A stretch of 64,000 bases of DNA from Ectopseudomonas mendocina (GTDB taxonomy: Bacteria > Pseudomonadota > Gammaproteobacteria > Pseudomonadales > Pseudomonadaceae): assembly GCF_008041835.1 (NCBI RefSeq), contig NZ_VRYE01000024.1, forward strand, positions 1-64,000, in the 5' to 3' direction. The notes beneath the pieces are model-generated. The model was not told the DNA's origin. It ran no database searches and worked only from the letters and a program-made list of their open reading frames with translations. Both the position numbers and the translations under genes were made by a program. Below, piece after piece: positions 19,230 to 28,473 of this stretch (position 1 is its first letter; every line of letters starts with the position of its first letter).

Positions 19230-21110
19230 ATGGACAACCACGATCTGACTGACCTGCAGCGCCTGGTACTGAGCCGCCGCCGCTTCATCGGCACCGGCGC
19301 CCTGGCCGGTGCGGCCCTGTTCCTGGCTGGCAGCCCGCTGGGCCGCACGGCACTGGCCAACGCCATCAGTGCCAGGCCGCTGCTGGGCTTCGACAACATC
19401 GCCGCGACCACGGCGGACACCATCACCCTACCGCCGGGCTACCGCTTCGACGTGCTGATCAGCTGGGGCCAGCCGCTGCACCAGGATTCCGCAGCCTATC
19501 GCGGCGACGGCAGCCACAGCGCCGAGGAGCAGCTTGGCCAGTTCGGCGAGAACAACGACGGCATGAGCTTTTTCCCCTGGCCGGGTGATGCCAACCGCGC
19601 GCTGATGGCGATCAACAACGAATACTGCAATTACCCTTACCTGCTGGCACACGGCAAGCCGCCGCAGTCGCTGGCAGACGTGCGCAAGGCGCAAGCTGCC
19701 GTGGGCGTCACCGTCATCGAGGTCAAGCGCGATGCGGACGGCGCCTGGCAGTTCGTCCAGGGCTCGGCGTACAACCGCCGCATCCACGCCAACCTGCCCA
19801 TGGAAATCAGCGGACCGGCGCGCGGTCATGCATCGATGAAGACCGCCGCTGATCCGGCCGGTATCGAAGTACTCGGCACCTTCCAGAACTGCGCCAACGG
19901 CATGACGCCCTGGGGCACTTACCTGACCTGCGAAGAGAACTTCAGCGACTGCTTCGGCAGCACCGATGCCGCGCTGCAACTCACGCCAGCGCAAAAGCGC
20001 TATAGCGTCAAACTCGAAGGCGCCAGCGACAACCGCTGGCACCTGTTCGATGAGCGCTTCGATATCGCCCGCACCCCCAACGAGCTGAACCGCCACGGCT
20101 GGGTCACCGAAATCGATCCCTTCGACCCCGCCTCCAAGCCGATCAAGCGCACTGCGCTGGGCCGCTTCAAGCACGAGAACGCGGCCATCACCCTCAGCCG
20201 CGATGGCCGCGTGGTGGTGTACATGGGCGATGATGAGCGCGGTGAGTTCATCTACAAATTCGTCAGCCGCGACCGCCTCGACAAGCGCAACCCCAAGGCC
20301 AACCGTCATCTGCTCGATCATGGCGACCTGTACGTGGCCCAACTGGATGCCGACGCGCAGCAGCCGCGCGGCTCCGGCCGCTGGATCAAGCTGAGCTTCG
20401 GCCACAATGGCCTGACCCCGGAAAACGGCTTCAGCGACCAGGGCGATGTGCTGATTCGCGCCCGCGCTGCCGGCAGCCATGTGGGCGCAACCCGTATGGA
20501 TCGCCCGGAGTGGATCGCCGTCAGCCCGCAGGACGGCCAGGTCTACTGCACCCTGACCAACAATGTGCAGCGTGGCAGCGAAGGTCAGCCGGTGGACGGC
20601 GCCAACCCACGCGCCAACAACCTCTACGGGCAGATTCTGCGCTGGCGCGAAGCGGCTGACGACGCCGCCGCCGAGCGTTTTGACTGGGATCTGTTCGTGG
20701 TCGCCGGCAACCCGGTGGTGCATCCCGGCAGCGCCAACGCCGGGTCAGCCAACGTCAACGCCGACAACATGTTCAACAGCCCGGACGGGCTGGCCTTCGA
20801 CCAGGATGGCCGGTTGTGGATCCAGACGGACGGCAACTATGGCAATAGCGGCGACTTCGCCGGCATGGGCAACAACCAGATGCTCTGCGCCGACCCGGTC
20901 AGCGGCGAGATTCGTCGCTTCCTGGTCGGCCCGAAGGGCTGCGAGATTACCGGTGTGGCCTTCAGCCCCGATCACCGCGCGCTGTTCATCGGCGTGCAAC
21001 ATCCGGGTGAAGACGGCGACTCGAGCTTCCCCGACCATCAGCCGGGCATGCGCCCGCGCTCCTCGGTGGTTGTGGTTCGCCGTGACGACGGCGGCGTGAT
21101 TGGCGCCTGA
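19230..21110 (+). CDS. PhoX-family (DUF839) Tat-exported phosphatase
   Basis: 626 residues. A twin-arginine signal (SRRRFIGTGALAGAALFLAG, residues 15-34) predicts folded export to the periplasm by the Tat pathway, typical of PhoX enzymes that bind Ca and Fe. The body matches the DUF839/PhoX family: GDANRALMAINNEYCNYPY, NCANGMTPWGTYLTCEENF, FKHENAAI and DGLAFDQDGRLWIQTDGN. PhoX proteins release phosphate from esters, usually under phosphate limitation; I did not find a convincing Pho box. It lies 54 bp after the TetR gene, with a terminator after it. Confidence 0.9.
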   Translation: MDNHDLTDLQRLVLSRRRFIGTGALAGAALFLAGSPLGRTALANAISARPLLGFDNIAATTADTITLPPGYRFDVLISWGQPLHQDSAAYRGDGSHSAEEQLGQFGENNDGMSFFPWPGDANRALMAINNEYCNYPYLLAHGKPPQSLADVRKAQAAVGVTVIEVKRDADGAWQFVQGSAYNRRIHANLPMEISGPARGHASMKTAADPAGIEVLGTFQNCANGMTPWGTYLTCEENFSDCFGSTDAALQLTPAQKRYSVKLEGASDNRWHLFDERFDIARTPNELNRHGWVTEIDPFDPASKPIKRTALGRFKHENAAITLSRDGRVVVYMGDDERGEFIYKFVSRDRLDKRNPKANRHLLDHGDLYVAQLDADAQQPRGSGRWIKLSFGHNGLTPENGFSDQGDVLIRARAAGSHVGATRMDRPEWIAVSPQDGQVYCTLTNNVQRGSEGQPVDGANPRANNLYGQILRWREAADDAAAERFDWDLFVVAGNPVVHPGSANAGSANVNADNMFNSPDGLAFDQDGRLWIQTDGNYGNSGDFAGMGNNQMLCADPVSGEIRRFLVGPKGCEITGVAFSPDHRALFIGVQHPGEDGDSSFPDHQPGMRPRSSVVVVRRDDGGVIGA

Positions 21111-21128
21111 ACCCGCGCTGCATGAAAT

Positions 21129-21165
21129 GACGCCCGCCCGGCTTATACTGGCGGGCGTTTTCGTT
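21129..21165 (+). terminator. Intrinsic terminator of the phoX-like gene
   Basis: ACGCCCGCC, loop of 11 nt, GGCGGGCGT then TTTCGTTT. It ends only about 16 bp before the YigZ start, so the YigZ promoter must overlap the hairpin or lie inside the loop (GCTTATACT contains a possible -10). Confidence 0.8.
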
Positions 21166-21181
21166 TGCAGACCCGCGTGCC

Positions 21182-21766
21182 ATGCCCACTACCCTGCTCG
21201 GCCCTTGCGAGTACCGCGAGGAAATCCGCAAAAGCCGCTTCCTCGCCCTCGCCGCGCCAATCAGCAACGCAGCCGAGGCGCAAGCCTTCATCGACAGCCA
21301 CAGCGGCCTGGCGGCCTCGCACAACTGCTGGGCGTGGAAGGTCGGCAATCAGTACCGTTTCAATGATGACGGCGAACCCGGCGGCACCGCTGGGCGGCCC
21401 ATCCTCGCCGCCATCGAAGGGCAGGACTGCGACCAGGTGGTGGTGCTGGTGATCCGCTGGTACGGCGGCATCCAGCTCGGCACCGGTGGCCTGGCCCGCG
21501 CCTACGGCGGCAGCGCCGCCAAATGCCTGCAGGCCGGCGAGCGCCGCGAACTGATCGTGCGCCAGGCCTTCACCTGCCATTTGCAGTTCGCCGAACTATC
21601 GCTGTTCAAGGCGCGCCTGAACGACTTCGACAGCCTGATCGAAGGCGAAGACTACGACGCCACCGGCGCCCATCTGCACCTGGCCGTGACGCCAGCCGAG
21701 CGTGTGGCTCTGGAACGGCTGCTGGGCGATATCAGCCGGGGCCGCGAGCGCCTGAGGTCGCCATGA
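21182..21766 (+). CDS. YigZ/IMPACT-family protein
   Basis: 194 residues with the UPF0029/IMPACT N-terminal domain (KSRFLALAAPISN, HNCWAWKVG, DDGEPGGTAGRPIL, RWYGGIQLGTGGLARAYGG) and a DUF1949-type C-terminal domain from about residue 138. The family is widespread and thought to bind nucleic acid or ribosomes, but its exact role is unsettled. The stop codon overlaps an ATG (ATGA) that opens a truncated reading frame of 11 codons. Confidence 0.9.
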   Translation: MPTTLLGPCEYREEIRKSRFLALAAPISNAAEAQAFIDSHSGLAASHNCWAWKVGNQYRFNDDGEPGGTAGRPILAAIEGQDCDQVVVLVIRWYGGIQLGTGGLARAYGGSAAKCLQAGERRELIVRQAFTCHLQFAELSLFKARLNDFDSLIEGEDYDATGAHLHLAVTPAERVALERLLGDISRGRERLRSP

Positions 21767-21798
21767 AACGCACGATCATTGCCCTGCTACTAATGTAG
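21763..21798 (+). pseudogene. Decapitated downstream gene: 11-codon remnant fused to a REP doublet
   Basis: ATG overlaps the YigZ stop as ATGA, the usual sign of translational coupling, and encodes MKRTIIALLLM then TAG. This is the beginning of a signal peptide. The TAG is formed by the first bases of the GTAGGAGC REP doublet starting at 21795. The simplest reading is a small exported or membrane protein gene that lost everything after its signal start. Confidence 0.5.
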
Positions 21799-21867
21799 GA
21801 GCGGCGCCCCGCCGCGAATCGTGGCGGGATGCACTCGAAAAGCTTCGCCCCGAGGCGGGGCTCCTAC
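21795..21867. repeat. 73-bp REP doublet, free-standing copy
   Basis: GTAGGAGCGGCGCCCCGCCG and CGAGGCGGGGCTCCTAC are inverted arms. In reverse orientation it matches the 73-bp core of the 146-bp mobile element at 3062-3134 and 46877-46949, with the same length and the same AAAGCTTCGCCCC centre block. Confidence 0.85.
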
Positions 21868-21937
21868 AGCCGTGCCGGGCTTATCGGATCGACATTCGCT
21901 ATGCTGCCCACCTCTGTAAACCTTCATGGAGCCTGAT

Positions 21938-22621
21938 ATGACTGCGCCCCGTTCCATTCTGATCATCGGTGCCTCACGCGGCCTCGGCCTTGGCCTGGCC
22001 AAAGCATTCGTCGCCCAGGGCTGGACGGTGGCCGCCACCGTGCGCAGTGCCGCGCAACAAGCCTCTCTGCAAGGGCTCGGCGTGCGCGTGGAGCAACTGG
22101 AGATGACCGACCCGGCCAGCCTGGAACAACTGGCCGGTCGTCTGAGTGGTCAACAGTTCGACGTCATCTTCATCAACGCAGGCGTCGCCGGCCCCGACCA
22201 CCACAGCACCGCCCAGGCCAGTGCCGAGGAAATGGGCCAACTGTTCCTGACCAACGCCGTCGCCCCGCTGCGTGTGGCCGAGCGCCTGCTGCCGAACCTG
22301 GCCGCCGAGCACGGGTTGATCGTGTTCATGAGTTCGATCCTCGGCAGCATCGAAACCGGCGCCGGCATGGGCATGCCGCTGTATGGCGCCAGCAAGGCCG
22401 CGCTCAACCATCTGACGCAGTGCTTCGTACGCAGCCAGAACAACCCCAAGCTCGGTGTGCTGCTGATGCATCCGGGCTGGGTGCGTACCGACCTGGGCGG
22501 CGGCGATGCTCCGCTGGATGTCGACAGCAGTTGCAAGGGCATGGTCGAACAGGTCAGCGCCGCCGTCGGCCAACCCGGGCTGCGTTATCTCGACTACCAG
22601 GGCAACCCACTGCCCTGGTGA
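21938..22621 (+). CDS. SDR-family oxidoreductase
   Basis: About 227 residues from MTAPRSILIIGASRGLG; TGGAGCC lies just upstream, so I prefer this ATG to the one 12 nt earlier. Rossmann motif GASRGLGLG near residue 9, NAGV, and the active-site YGASKAALN are present, with a C-factor/short SDR ending in MHPGWVRTDLGG. NAD(P)-dependent; substrate unknown. A single gene between the REP doublet and the deaminase gene. Confidence 0.88.
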   Translation: MTAPRSILIIGASRGLGLGLAKAFVAQGWTVAATVRSAAQQASLQGLGVRVEQLEMTDPASLEQLAGRLSGQQFDVIFINAGVAGPDHHSTAQASAEEMGQLFLTNAVAPLRVAERLLPNLAAEHGLIVFMSSILGSIETGAGMGMPLYGASKAALNHLTQCFVRSQNNPKLGVLLMHPGWVRTDLGGGDAPLDVDSSCKGMVEQVSAAVGQPGLRYLDYQGNPLPW

Positions 22622-22747
22622 GTGCCATGCGCGCGGCGCCGGGCAGGCAGCGCAATGCTTGTCTTCGACGCCTGAAGGCCGGCGTGACAGCATGGGGAGG
22701 CGCCCATGCTGTCGCGCGGTAGAGCACGATCCTGTCCCAGCGGTTAA

Positions 22748-23731
<984 letters not shown>

Positions 23732-23738
23732 GGGCTGC

Positions 23739-23775
23739 AAGGCTCGTCACTGCGGCGCAGTGACGAGCCTTTTGC
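23739..23775 (+). terminator. Intrinsic terminator of the deaminase gene
   Basis: AAGGCTCGTCACTG, loop CGGCG, CAGTGACGAGCCTT then TTGC: a 14-bp perfect stem. It also separates this gene from the convergent acyl-CoA dehydrogenase gene. Confidence 0.88.
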
Positions 23776-23837
23776 GCTTCCGGGGCGCATGACGAACAGG
23801 GCGACCAGCAGCCTATCTGCTGACGCTCATGCTGGCA

Positions 23838-25487
23838 TCACAACAGATGCGGCATGCTACGCGCCAGCAGCGCCTCGACATCGACACCACGCGGCAGGGT
23901 GCCATAAACCCGGCCACGGCCTTCCAGGCGGCTGCCGATAAAGGCGTCGCTGACCACGCTATTACCCGCTTCCAGCAGCAACTTGGCCTGCAGTGCCACG
24001 GCCATGTCTTCGGTGAGCTGGCGGGCGCGGTACTGGATGTCGGCGGTGTCGCTGAAATCGGTTTTCAGTCTCTGAATATGCGCCTTCAGCCGTGCATCGC
24101 CGTGGCCGTCGCCCAACTCGCTGAACAGCGCATCGAGCACGCCCGGCTCCTTGGACAGGGCACGCAACACGTCCAGGCACTGTACGTTGCCCGAACCTTC
24201 CCAGATCGAGTTGACCGGTGCCTCCCGGTAGAGGCGCGGCAGGATGGTTTCCTCGACGTAACCGGCGCCGCCCATGCACTCGCTGGCCTCGTAGATCATT
24301 TCCGGGGCGCGCTTGCAGATCCAGTACTTGCCCACGGCGGTGACCAGGCGGGCGAATTTGTCTTCCTGCGCATCATGCGCGTGGTCGAGCGCGCGGCCCA
24401 TGCGCATGCACAGCGCCAGCGCGGCTTCACTTTCCAGCGCCAGGTCGGCCAGCACGTTCTGCATCAGCGGCTGGTCGGCCAGTCGTTTGCCACCGACCTG
24501 GCGATGCGCGCAATGATGCGCGGCCTGGGTCAGCGCCTGGCGCATCAGGCTGCTGGAGCCGACCATGCAGTCGAAACGGGTCATCGCCACCATCTCGATG
24601 ATGGTCGGGACGCCGCGCCCTTCTTCGCCGAGCATCCAGGCGAAGGCGCCACGGTACTCCACCTCGCTGGAGGCGTTGGCCCAGTTGCCCAGCTTGTTCT
24701 TCAGGCGCTGGATGTAGAACGCGTTACGCGTGCCGTCCGGGCGGTGACGCGGCAGCAGGAAGCACGACAAGCCCTTGTCGGTGTAGGCCAGGGTCAGGAA
24801 GGCATCGCACATCGGCGCCGAGCAGAACCATTTGTGACCGACCAGCTCGTAGCCCTGCCCAGGCCCGCCAAGGCCGATGGGGTAGGCGCGGGTGGTGTTG
24901 GCGCGCACGTCGGTGCCGCCCTGCTTTTCGGTCATGGCCATGCCGATGGTGACGCCGGCTTTCTGCTCCATCGGCAGGTTGCGTGGGTCGTATTCGCTGG
25001 CGAGGATCTTCGGCAGCCACTGCTCGGCGACGTTGGGCTGCAGACGGATGGCCGGCACGGCGGCGAAGGTCATGGTCAGCGGGCAACCGCTGGCGGCTTC
25101 AGCCTGGCTGTGCAGGTAGGTGAGGCCGGCGCGGGCGACATGCGCGCCGGCGCGTGGGTCGGTCCAGGGCAATGATGGCAGGCCATGTTCGACGGCCGTG
25201 CGCATCAGTTCGTGATAGGCCGGATGGAACTCCACCAGGTCGATGCGGTTGCCATAGCGGTCATGACTCTTGAACACCGGCTTGTTCTCGTTGGCGAGAA
25301 AACCGGCCTGCATCAGCGCGCCACCGGCCAGCGCACCGTAGGCACTCAGGCGCTCATCCGCCCAGGCGACGTCGTAACGGCGAATCCACTCCTGCAACGG
25401 CAGGTCGAGACGATAGAGGTTGGCGCCATCCAGGCTCGGCACCTGGTTGAACACTTCATGGGTTTCGGCGTGCAGGCTGGGTTTCAT
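23838..25487 (-). CDS. AidB-like acyl-CoA dehydrogenase
   Basis: 549 residues, longer than ordinary acyl-CoA dehydrogenases, because of the extra C-terminal domain of the AidB group. TMTFAAVPAIRLQP, GMAMTEKQGGTDVRANTTRA (flavin loop) and MLGEEGRGVPTIIEMVAMTRFDCMVGSS are conserved; SECMGGAGYVEETILPRLYREAPVNSIWEGSGNVQ is the C-terminal signature region. E. coli AidB binds DNA and belongs to the adaptive alkylation response, but homologues may act on branched acyl-CoAs. Its start overlaps the stop of the upstream TetR gene by 4 bp, so the pair is translationally coupled and surely coregulated. Confidence 0.9.
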   Translation of the reverse strand: MKPSLHAETHEVFNQVPSLDGANLYRLDLPLQEWIRRYDVAWADERLSAYGALAGGALMQAGFLANENKPVFKSHDRYGNRIDLVEFHPAYHELMRTAVEHGLPSLPWTDPRAGAHVARAGLTYLHSQAEAASGCPLTMTFAAVPAIRLQPNVAEQWLPKILASEYDPRNLPMEQKAGVTIGMAMTEKQGGTDVRANTTRAYPIGLGGPGQGYELVGHKWFCSAPMCDAFLTLAYTDKGLSCFLLPRHRPDGTRNAFYIQRLKNKLGNWANASSEVEYRGAFAWMLGEEGRGVPTIIEMVAMTRFDCMVGSSSLMRQALTQAAHHCAHRQVGGKRLADQPLMQNVLADLALESEAALALCMRMGRALDHAHDAQEDKFARLVTAVGKYWICKRAPEMIYEASECMGGAGYVEETILPRLYREAPVNSIWEGSGNVQCLDVLRALSKEPGVLDALFSELGDGHGDARLKAHIQRLKTDFSDTADIQYRARQLTEDMAVALQAKLLLEAGNSVVSDAFIGSRLEGRGRVYGTLPRGVDVEALLARSMPHLL

Positions 25488-26125
25488 CGCGTGGATTCCT
25501 CGGCGCCAATGGCGCGCAGGCAGAAGGTGGCAAGGCTGGCACTGACCTGTGCCAGTTCCAGGGCAGGTCGTCCCGCTTCACGAGCAGCACGGGCCGGTGG
25601 CGAAAGAGGCCCGACCAGCGCCTCGGCGATGGCACCGACCAGGCAGGCTGCGGTCAGGCTGATCTGCTCGAGGCGAAACTCGCCAACAGCGACGCCCTCC
25701 TGCAGCAGATCGATGAACAGCTCGGCATAGGCTTCGCGATAGAGCAGGCGCTGCTCGTCGACTTCCGGGTCGACCGGCTCGGCGATCAGCGCGAAGGCCA
25801 GGCGGCGGCTGTGCCAGGCGCGTGCGGCGAACTGCTCGAGGCCGATGCGCAGGCGCTCACTGGCGCTACCGGGGCCTCGCAAGGCAGCAGCCAGGGCATC
25901 CACCTCACGCTGACTGGCACTGGCGAAGACCTCGGCGGCCAGCTCGCCCTTGCTGCGAAAGTGGCGATACAGGCTGCCGGTGGCGATGCCGACATCATCA
26001 GCCAGCGCCTGCATAGTCAGGGCGGCGAAACCACCCTCGGCCACGCGCCGCAGGGCACAGTCGAGAATGCGCTGACGCTGTGCCTGGTCGCGGTCGAGTC
26101 GCGCTGCGGTGATGCGATAAGCCAT
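25484..26125 (-). CDS. TetR-family repressor, autoregulatory
   Basis: 213 residues with an N-terminal helix-turn-helix (FAALTMQALADDVGIATGSLYRHFRSKGEL, about residues 33-62) and a C-terminal ligand domain of the TetR_C type. It is the first gene of a two-gene operon with the AidB-like dehydrogenase. Two copies of a 14-bp palindrome immediately upstream of its ATG are the obvious operators, so it probably represses itself and the dehydrogenase until an acyl-CoA or fatty-acid-like ligand releases it. The ligand is a guess from the neighbour. Confidence 0.9.
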   Translation of the reverse strand: MAYRITAARLDRDQAQRQRILDCALRRVAEGGFAALTMQALADDVGIATGSLYRHFRSKGELAAEVFASASQREVDALAAALRGPGSASERLRIGLEQFAARAWHSRRLAFALIAEPVDPEVDEQRLLYREAYAELFIDLLQEGVAVGEFRLEQISLTAACLVGAIAEALVGPLSPPARAAREAGRPALELAQVSASLATFCLRAIGAEESTR

Positions 26126-26128
26126 GGT

Positions 26129-26167
26129 CTGAATCCCGATTCACTGCATTAAAGTGAATCAGGATTC
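26129..26167. promoter_or_regulatory. Twin TetR-type operators within a 59-bp inverted repeat
   Basis: Two palindromes of form TGAATC-N2-GATTCA lie at 26129-26142 and 26154-26167, centres 25 bp apart. They are part of a larger inverted repeat with 26-bp arms (26119-26144 and 26152-26177, one mismatch) that even duplicates the AGCCATGGTCTG around the tetR start codon. The promoter-proximal operator ends 3 bp before the ATG, so bound repressor would cover the ribosome-binding region. Confidence 0.8.
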
Positions 26168-26243
26168 AGACCATGGCTAAAGGGACGAATCGGCCAAATC
26201 TGCCGCTGAATCGGGAGCGAAACGCACAGCAGCCGGCTGCCGC

Positions 26244-26590
26244 TCAGACCGGCGCGACGCCACCGTCAAGCGTTGCCGGGCGGCACAGCACCCAGTCATG
26301 CAGCAACACACGCAGCTCCTCGAACTTCACCGGCTTGGCCAGGTAATCGCTCATGCCGGCAGCCAGGCAGCGCTCACATCACCACTGTGGCTGTGCGCGG
26401 TGATCGCCAGCACCAGTAATTCCCTACACCCGGGTAGCGCACGGATCGCCCGACAAGTGGCGAAACCGTCCATCACCGGCATCTGGCAGTCCAGCAGCAC
26501 GGCATCGACGCGCTCGCTGCGCAGCAACTGGAGATCTTGCATCGCGGCGAACCCGGACGACGACGGCAGTGACGGAGGACGGATTTAATC
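26244..26590 (-). pseudogene. ladS: Decayed receiver domain of a hybrid sensor kinase (probable ladS remnant)
   Basis: Minus-strand fragments of one response-regulator receiver are in different frames. SVTAV precedes a shift to GFAAMQDLQLLRSERVDAV, then LLDCQMPVMDGFATCRAIR with the phospho-acceptor Asp, then LAITAHSHSGD, then a second shift to CLAAGMSDYLAKPVKFEEL with the conserved Lys, ending LDGGVAPV-stop at 26244. No start or upstream kinase remains. In P. aeruginosa, as I recall, ladS lies exactly between this TetR gene and thiD, so this is most likely its C-terminal stump. Identity rests on synteny; any hybrid kinase with a terminal receiver would look similar. Confidence 0.7.
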
Positions 26591-26625
26591 ATCGATACGC
26601 AGATGCATCAAATTATCATTCGCCA

Positions 26626-26901
26626 CTAAAGACTCAGATCGCGCGGGGTTTGTGCACCAATAACGGGAACAATGAAGGTGGCCGCCGAGCCCAGCAACAA
26701 ACCGGCCAGAGTGCCGTCGCGAGTGTTGCCCTGCCGGGTCGCACGGTGCCCCCACCACATTGCCAAGGCGGCCATGGCGCCGGACAACGCATGGATGAAG
26801 CCGGCAGCCATCTCGCTGTTCCAGTGCGGGAACAGCGCCATCACCACCAGGCTGACCAGCGCCAGCGCGGCCATCATGATCAGGCAGGTACGCAGCGCCA
26901 T
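26626..26901 (-). CDS. Small predicted membrane protein (about 91 aa), unknown
   Basis: From MALRTCLIMMAALALVSLV the protein has about 91 residues with three hydrophobic segments (residues 5-22, 33-48, 65-82) separated by HWNSE and a basic loop WGHRATRQGNTRDG, ending TPRDLSL. Third codon positions are mostly G or C, as in real genes here. The start is uncertain: no good ribosome site, and the frame is open further upstream to 27057, over the thiD promoter region. It occupies the place where the main body of the lost hybrid kinase would be. No family recognised. Confidence 0.5.
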   Translation of the reverse strand: MALRTCLIMMAALALVSLVVMALFPHWNSEMAAGFIHALSGAMAALAMWWGHRATRQGNTRDGTLAGLLLGSAATFIVPVIGAQTPRDLSL

Positions 26902-27044
26902 CTGAGGCAATCGGGCATGCCAGCAGGGCTGCGCATGAGGCCATTTCCAGATCAGCCAATCCCCATATGGACGTGAATCAGAAAGGCTACCAAGCGGCAT
27001 GCCATGCAGCGACCGACGGGCGGTTAGTGATAAGCTCGCGCACC

Positions 27045-27842
27045 ATGAAAACGCCAAACTTCCGCCCCGTAGTGCTGTGCATGTCCGGTCACGACCCCAG
27101 TGGTGGTGCTGGTCTGCAAGCCGATATCGAAGCCCTGCTGGCCCAAGGCTGTCACGCCGCCCCGACGGTGACCGCCCTGACCGTGCAGGATACCGTCAAC
27201 GTTTCCGACTTCCGCGTGCTCGACCGCGACTGGGTGCTGGCCCAGGCCCGCGCGGTGATCGCCGACATGCCGGTGGCCGCCGTCAAACTGGGCATGCTCG
27301 GCTCGGTGGACATGGTCGACACCGTGCTCGAGGTGATGAGCCAGTTGCCTGGCGTGCCACTGGTCTGTGATCCGGTGCTGCGTGCCGGCGGTGGCGGCTT
27401 GCTGGGCAAGGACGACGTCGGTTATGCCATGCGCGAGCGGCTGTTCGCCGTGTCCACCATCGCCACGCCGAACCTGCCGGAAGCACGCATACTCGCCGAA
27501 CTGCCGCAAGGCAGCGCTGACGAGTGCGCCGAGAAGCTGCTGCCGTTTATCGAGCACCTGTTGATCACCGGCGGCCACGGCGATGAAGCCGAAGTGCACA
27601 ACCGCCTGTACAGCCGCGATGGCGGCCGCCATACTTTTACCTGCGCCCGCCTGCCCGGCAGCTACCATGGCTCCGGCTGCACCCTGGCCAGCACCCTGGC
27701 CGGTCGCCTGGCGCTGGGTGAAGAGCTGGTCAGCGCGGTGAAAAGCGCCCTGGACTACACCTGGCGCACCCTGCGCGACGCCGAACAACCCGGCCACGGC
27801 CAGTACGTGCCACGCCGTCTGCCATTGGATTACGGCCAATGA
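27045..27842 (+). CDS. thiD: Hydroxymethylpyrimidine/phosphomethylpyrimidine kinase
   Basis: Phosphorylates HMP and HMP-phosphate in thiamine synthesis and salvage. 265 residues from [30 protein letters not shown], the family start with the substrate-binding [10 protein letters not shown]; an upstream in-frame ATG at 26967 adds non-conserved sequence. The ribokinase-fold ATP site is near the end ([21 protein letters not shown] with the catalytic residues). thiE starts inside its stop codon. I saw no TPP riboswitch upstream. Confidence 0.95.
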   Translation: MKTPNFRPVVLCMSGHDPSGGAGLQADIEALLAQGCHAAPTVTALTVQDTVNVSDFRVLDRDWVLAQARAVIADMPVAAVKLGMLGSVDMVDTVLEVMSQLPGVPLVCDPVLRAGGGGLLGKDDVGYAMRERLFAVSTIATPNLPEARILAELPQGSADECAEKLLPFIEHLLITGGHGDEAEVHNRLYSRDGGRHTFTCARLPGSYHGSGCTLASTLAGRLALGEELVSAVKSALDYTWRTLRDAEQPGHGQYVPRRLPLDYGQ

Positions 27843-28459
27843 GCCTGCGCGGCCTCTACGCCATCACCGACACACCACTACTGGCTGGCGGCAAGCTGCT
27901 GCCCTACGCCGAAGCCGCGCTGATTGGCGGTGCACGGCTGCTGCAGTACCGCGACAAGTCCGCCGATGCCGTGCGCCGCTTCGATGAAGCCCAGGCACTG
28001 GCCGAACTGTGTCAACGCCATGGCGCCACGCTGATCATCAACGATGACCTGGAGCTGGCCGCGCGCCTGGGCGTCGGCCTGCACCTGGGCCAGAGCGACG
28101 GATCGCTGGCCGCCGCCCGCGCCCGCCTCGGTACTGCAACCGTGATCGGCGGCACCTGCCACGCCCAGTTTGAGCTGGCCGAACGCGCCGCCGCCGAAGG
28201 CGCCAGTTACATCGCCTTTGGTCGTTTCTTCAATTCCAACACCAAACCTGGCGCTCCGGCGGCGACCGTGGAGCTGCTGGATCAGGCGCGTATGCGCTTC
28301 AGCCAGCCCATCGTCGCCATCGGCGGCGTGACCCTGGAAACCGCACCCGACCTGATCGCCCGTGGCGCCAGCATGGTCGCTGTGATCCACGCCCTGTTCG
28401 CCGCGGACTCCGCCCTTGAGGTCGAAGACCGCGCCCGCGCCTTTGCCGCGCTGTTCTGA
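27839..28459 (+). CDS. thiE: Thiamine-phosphate synthase
   Basis: Joins HMP diphosphate and thiazole phosphate to give thiamine phosphate. 206 residues; TIM-barrel family motifs include [60 protein letters not shown] and VAIGGVTLE. It overlaps thiD by 4 bp (ATGA), so the two are coupled. In P. aeruginosa hemL follows directly; here an extra gene lies between. Confidence 0.96.
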   Translation: MSLRGLYAITDTPLLAGGKLLPYAEAALIGGARLLQYRDKSADAVRRFDEAQALAELCQRHGATLIINDDLELAARLGVGLHLGQSDGSLAAARARLGTATVIGGTCHAQFELAERAAAEGASYIAFGRFFNSNTKPGAPAATVELLDQARMRFSQPIVAIGGVTLETAPDLIARGASMVAVIHALFAADSALEVEDRARAFAALF

Positions 28460-28473
28460 CGCGAAGGATCGCC

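Noticed and set aside
26172..26330. A plus-strand frame starting at the duplicated ATGGCT in the right operator arm
   Set aside because: The ATG is explained by the inverted repeat. The frame runs antisense to the receiver remnant and its product (Pro, Ser, Asn-rich) shows no coding character.
26902..27044. TPP riboswitch upstream of thiD
   Set aside because: I looked for the conserved CTGAGA and related thi-box segments in the 150 bp before thiD and did not find them.
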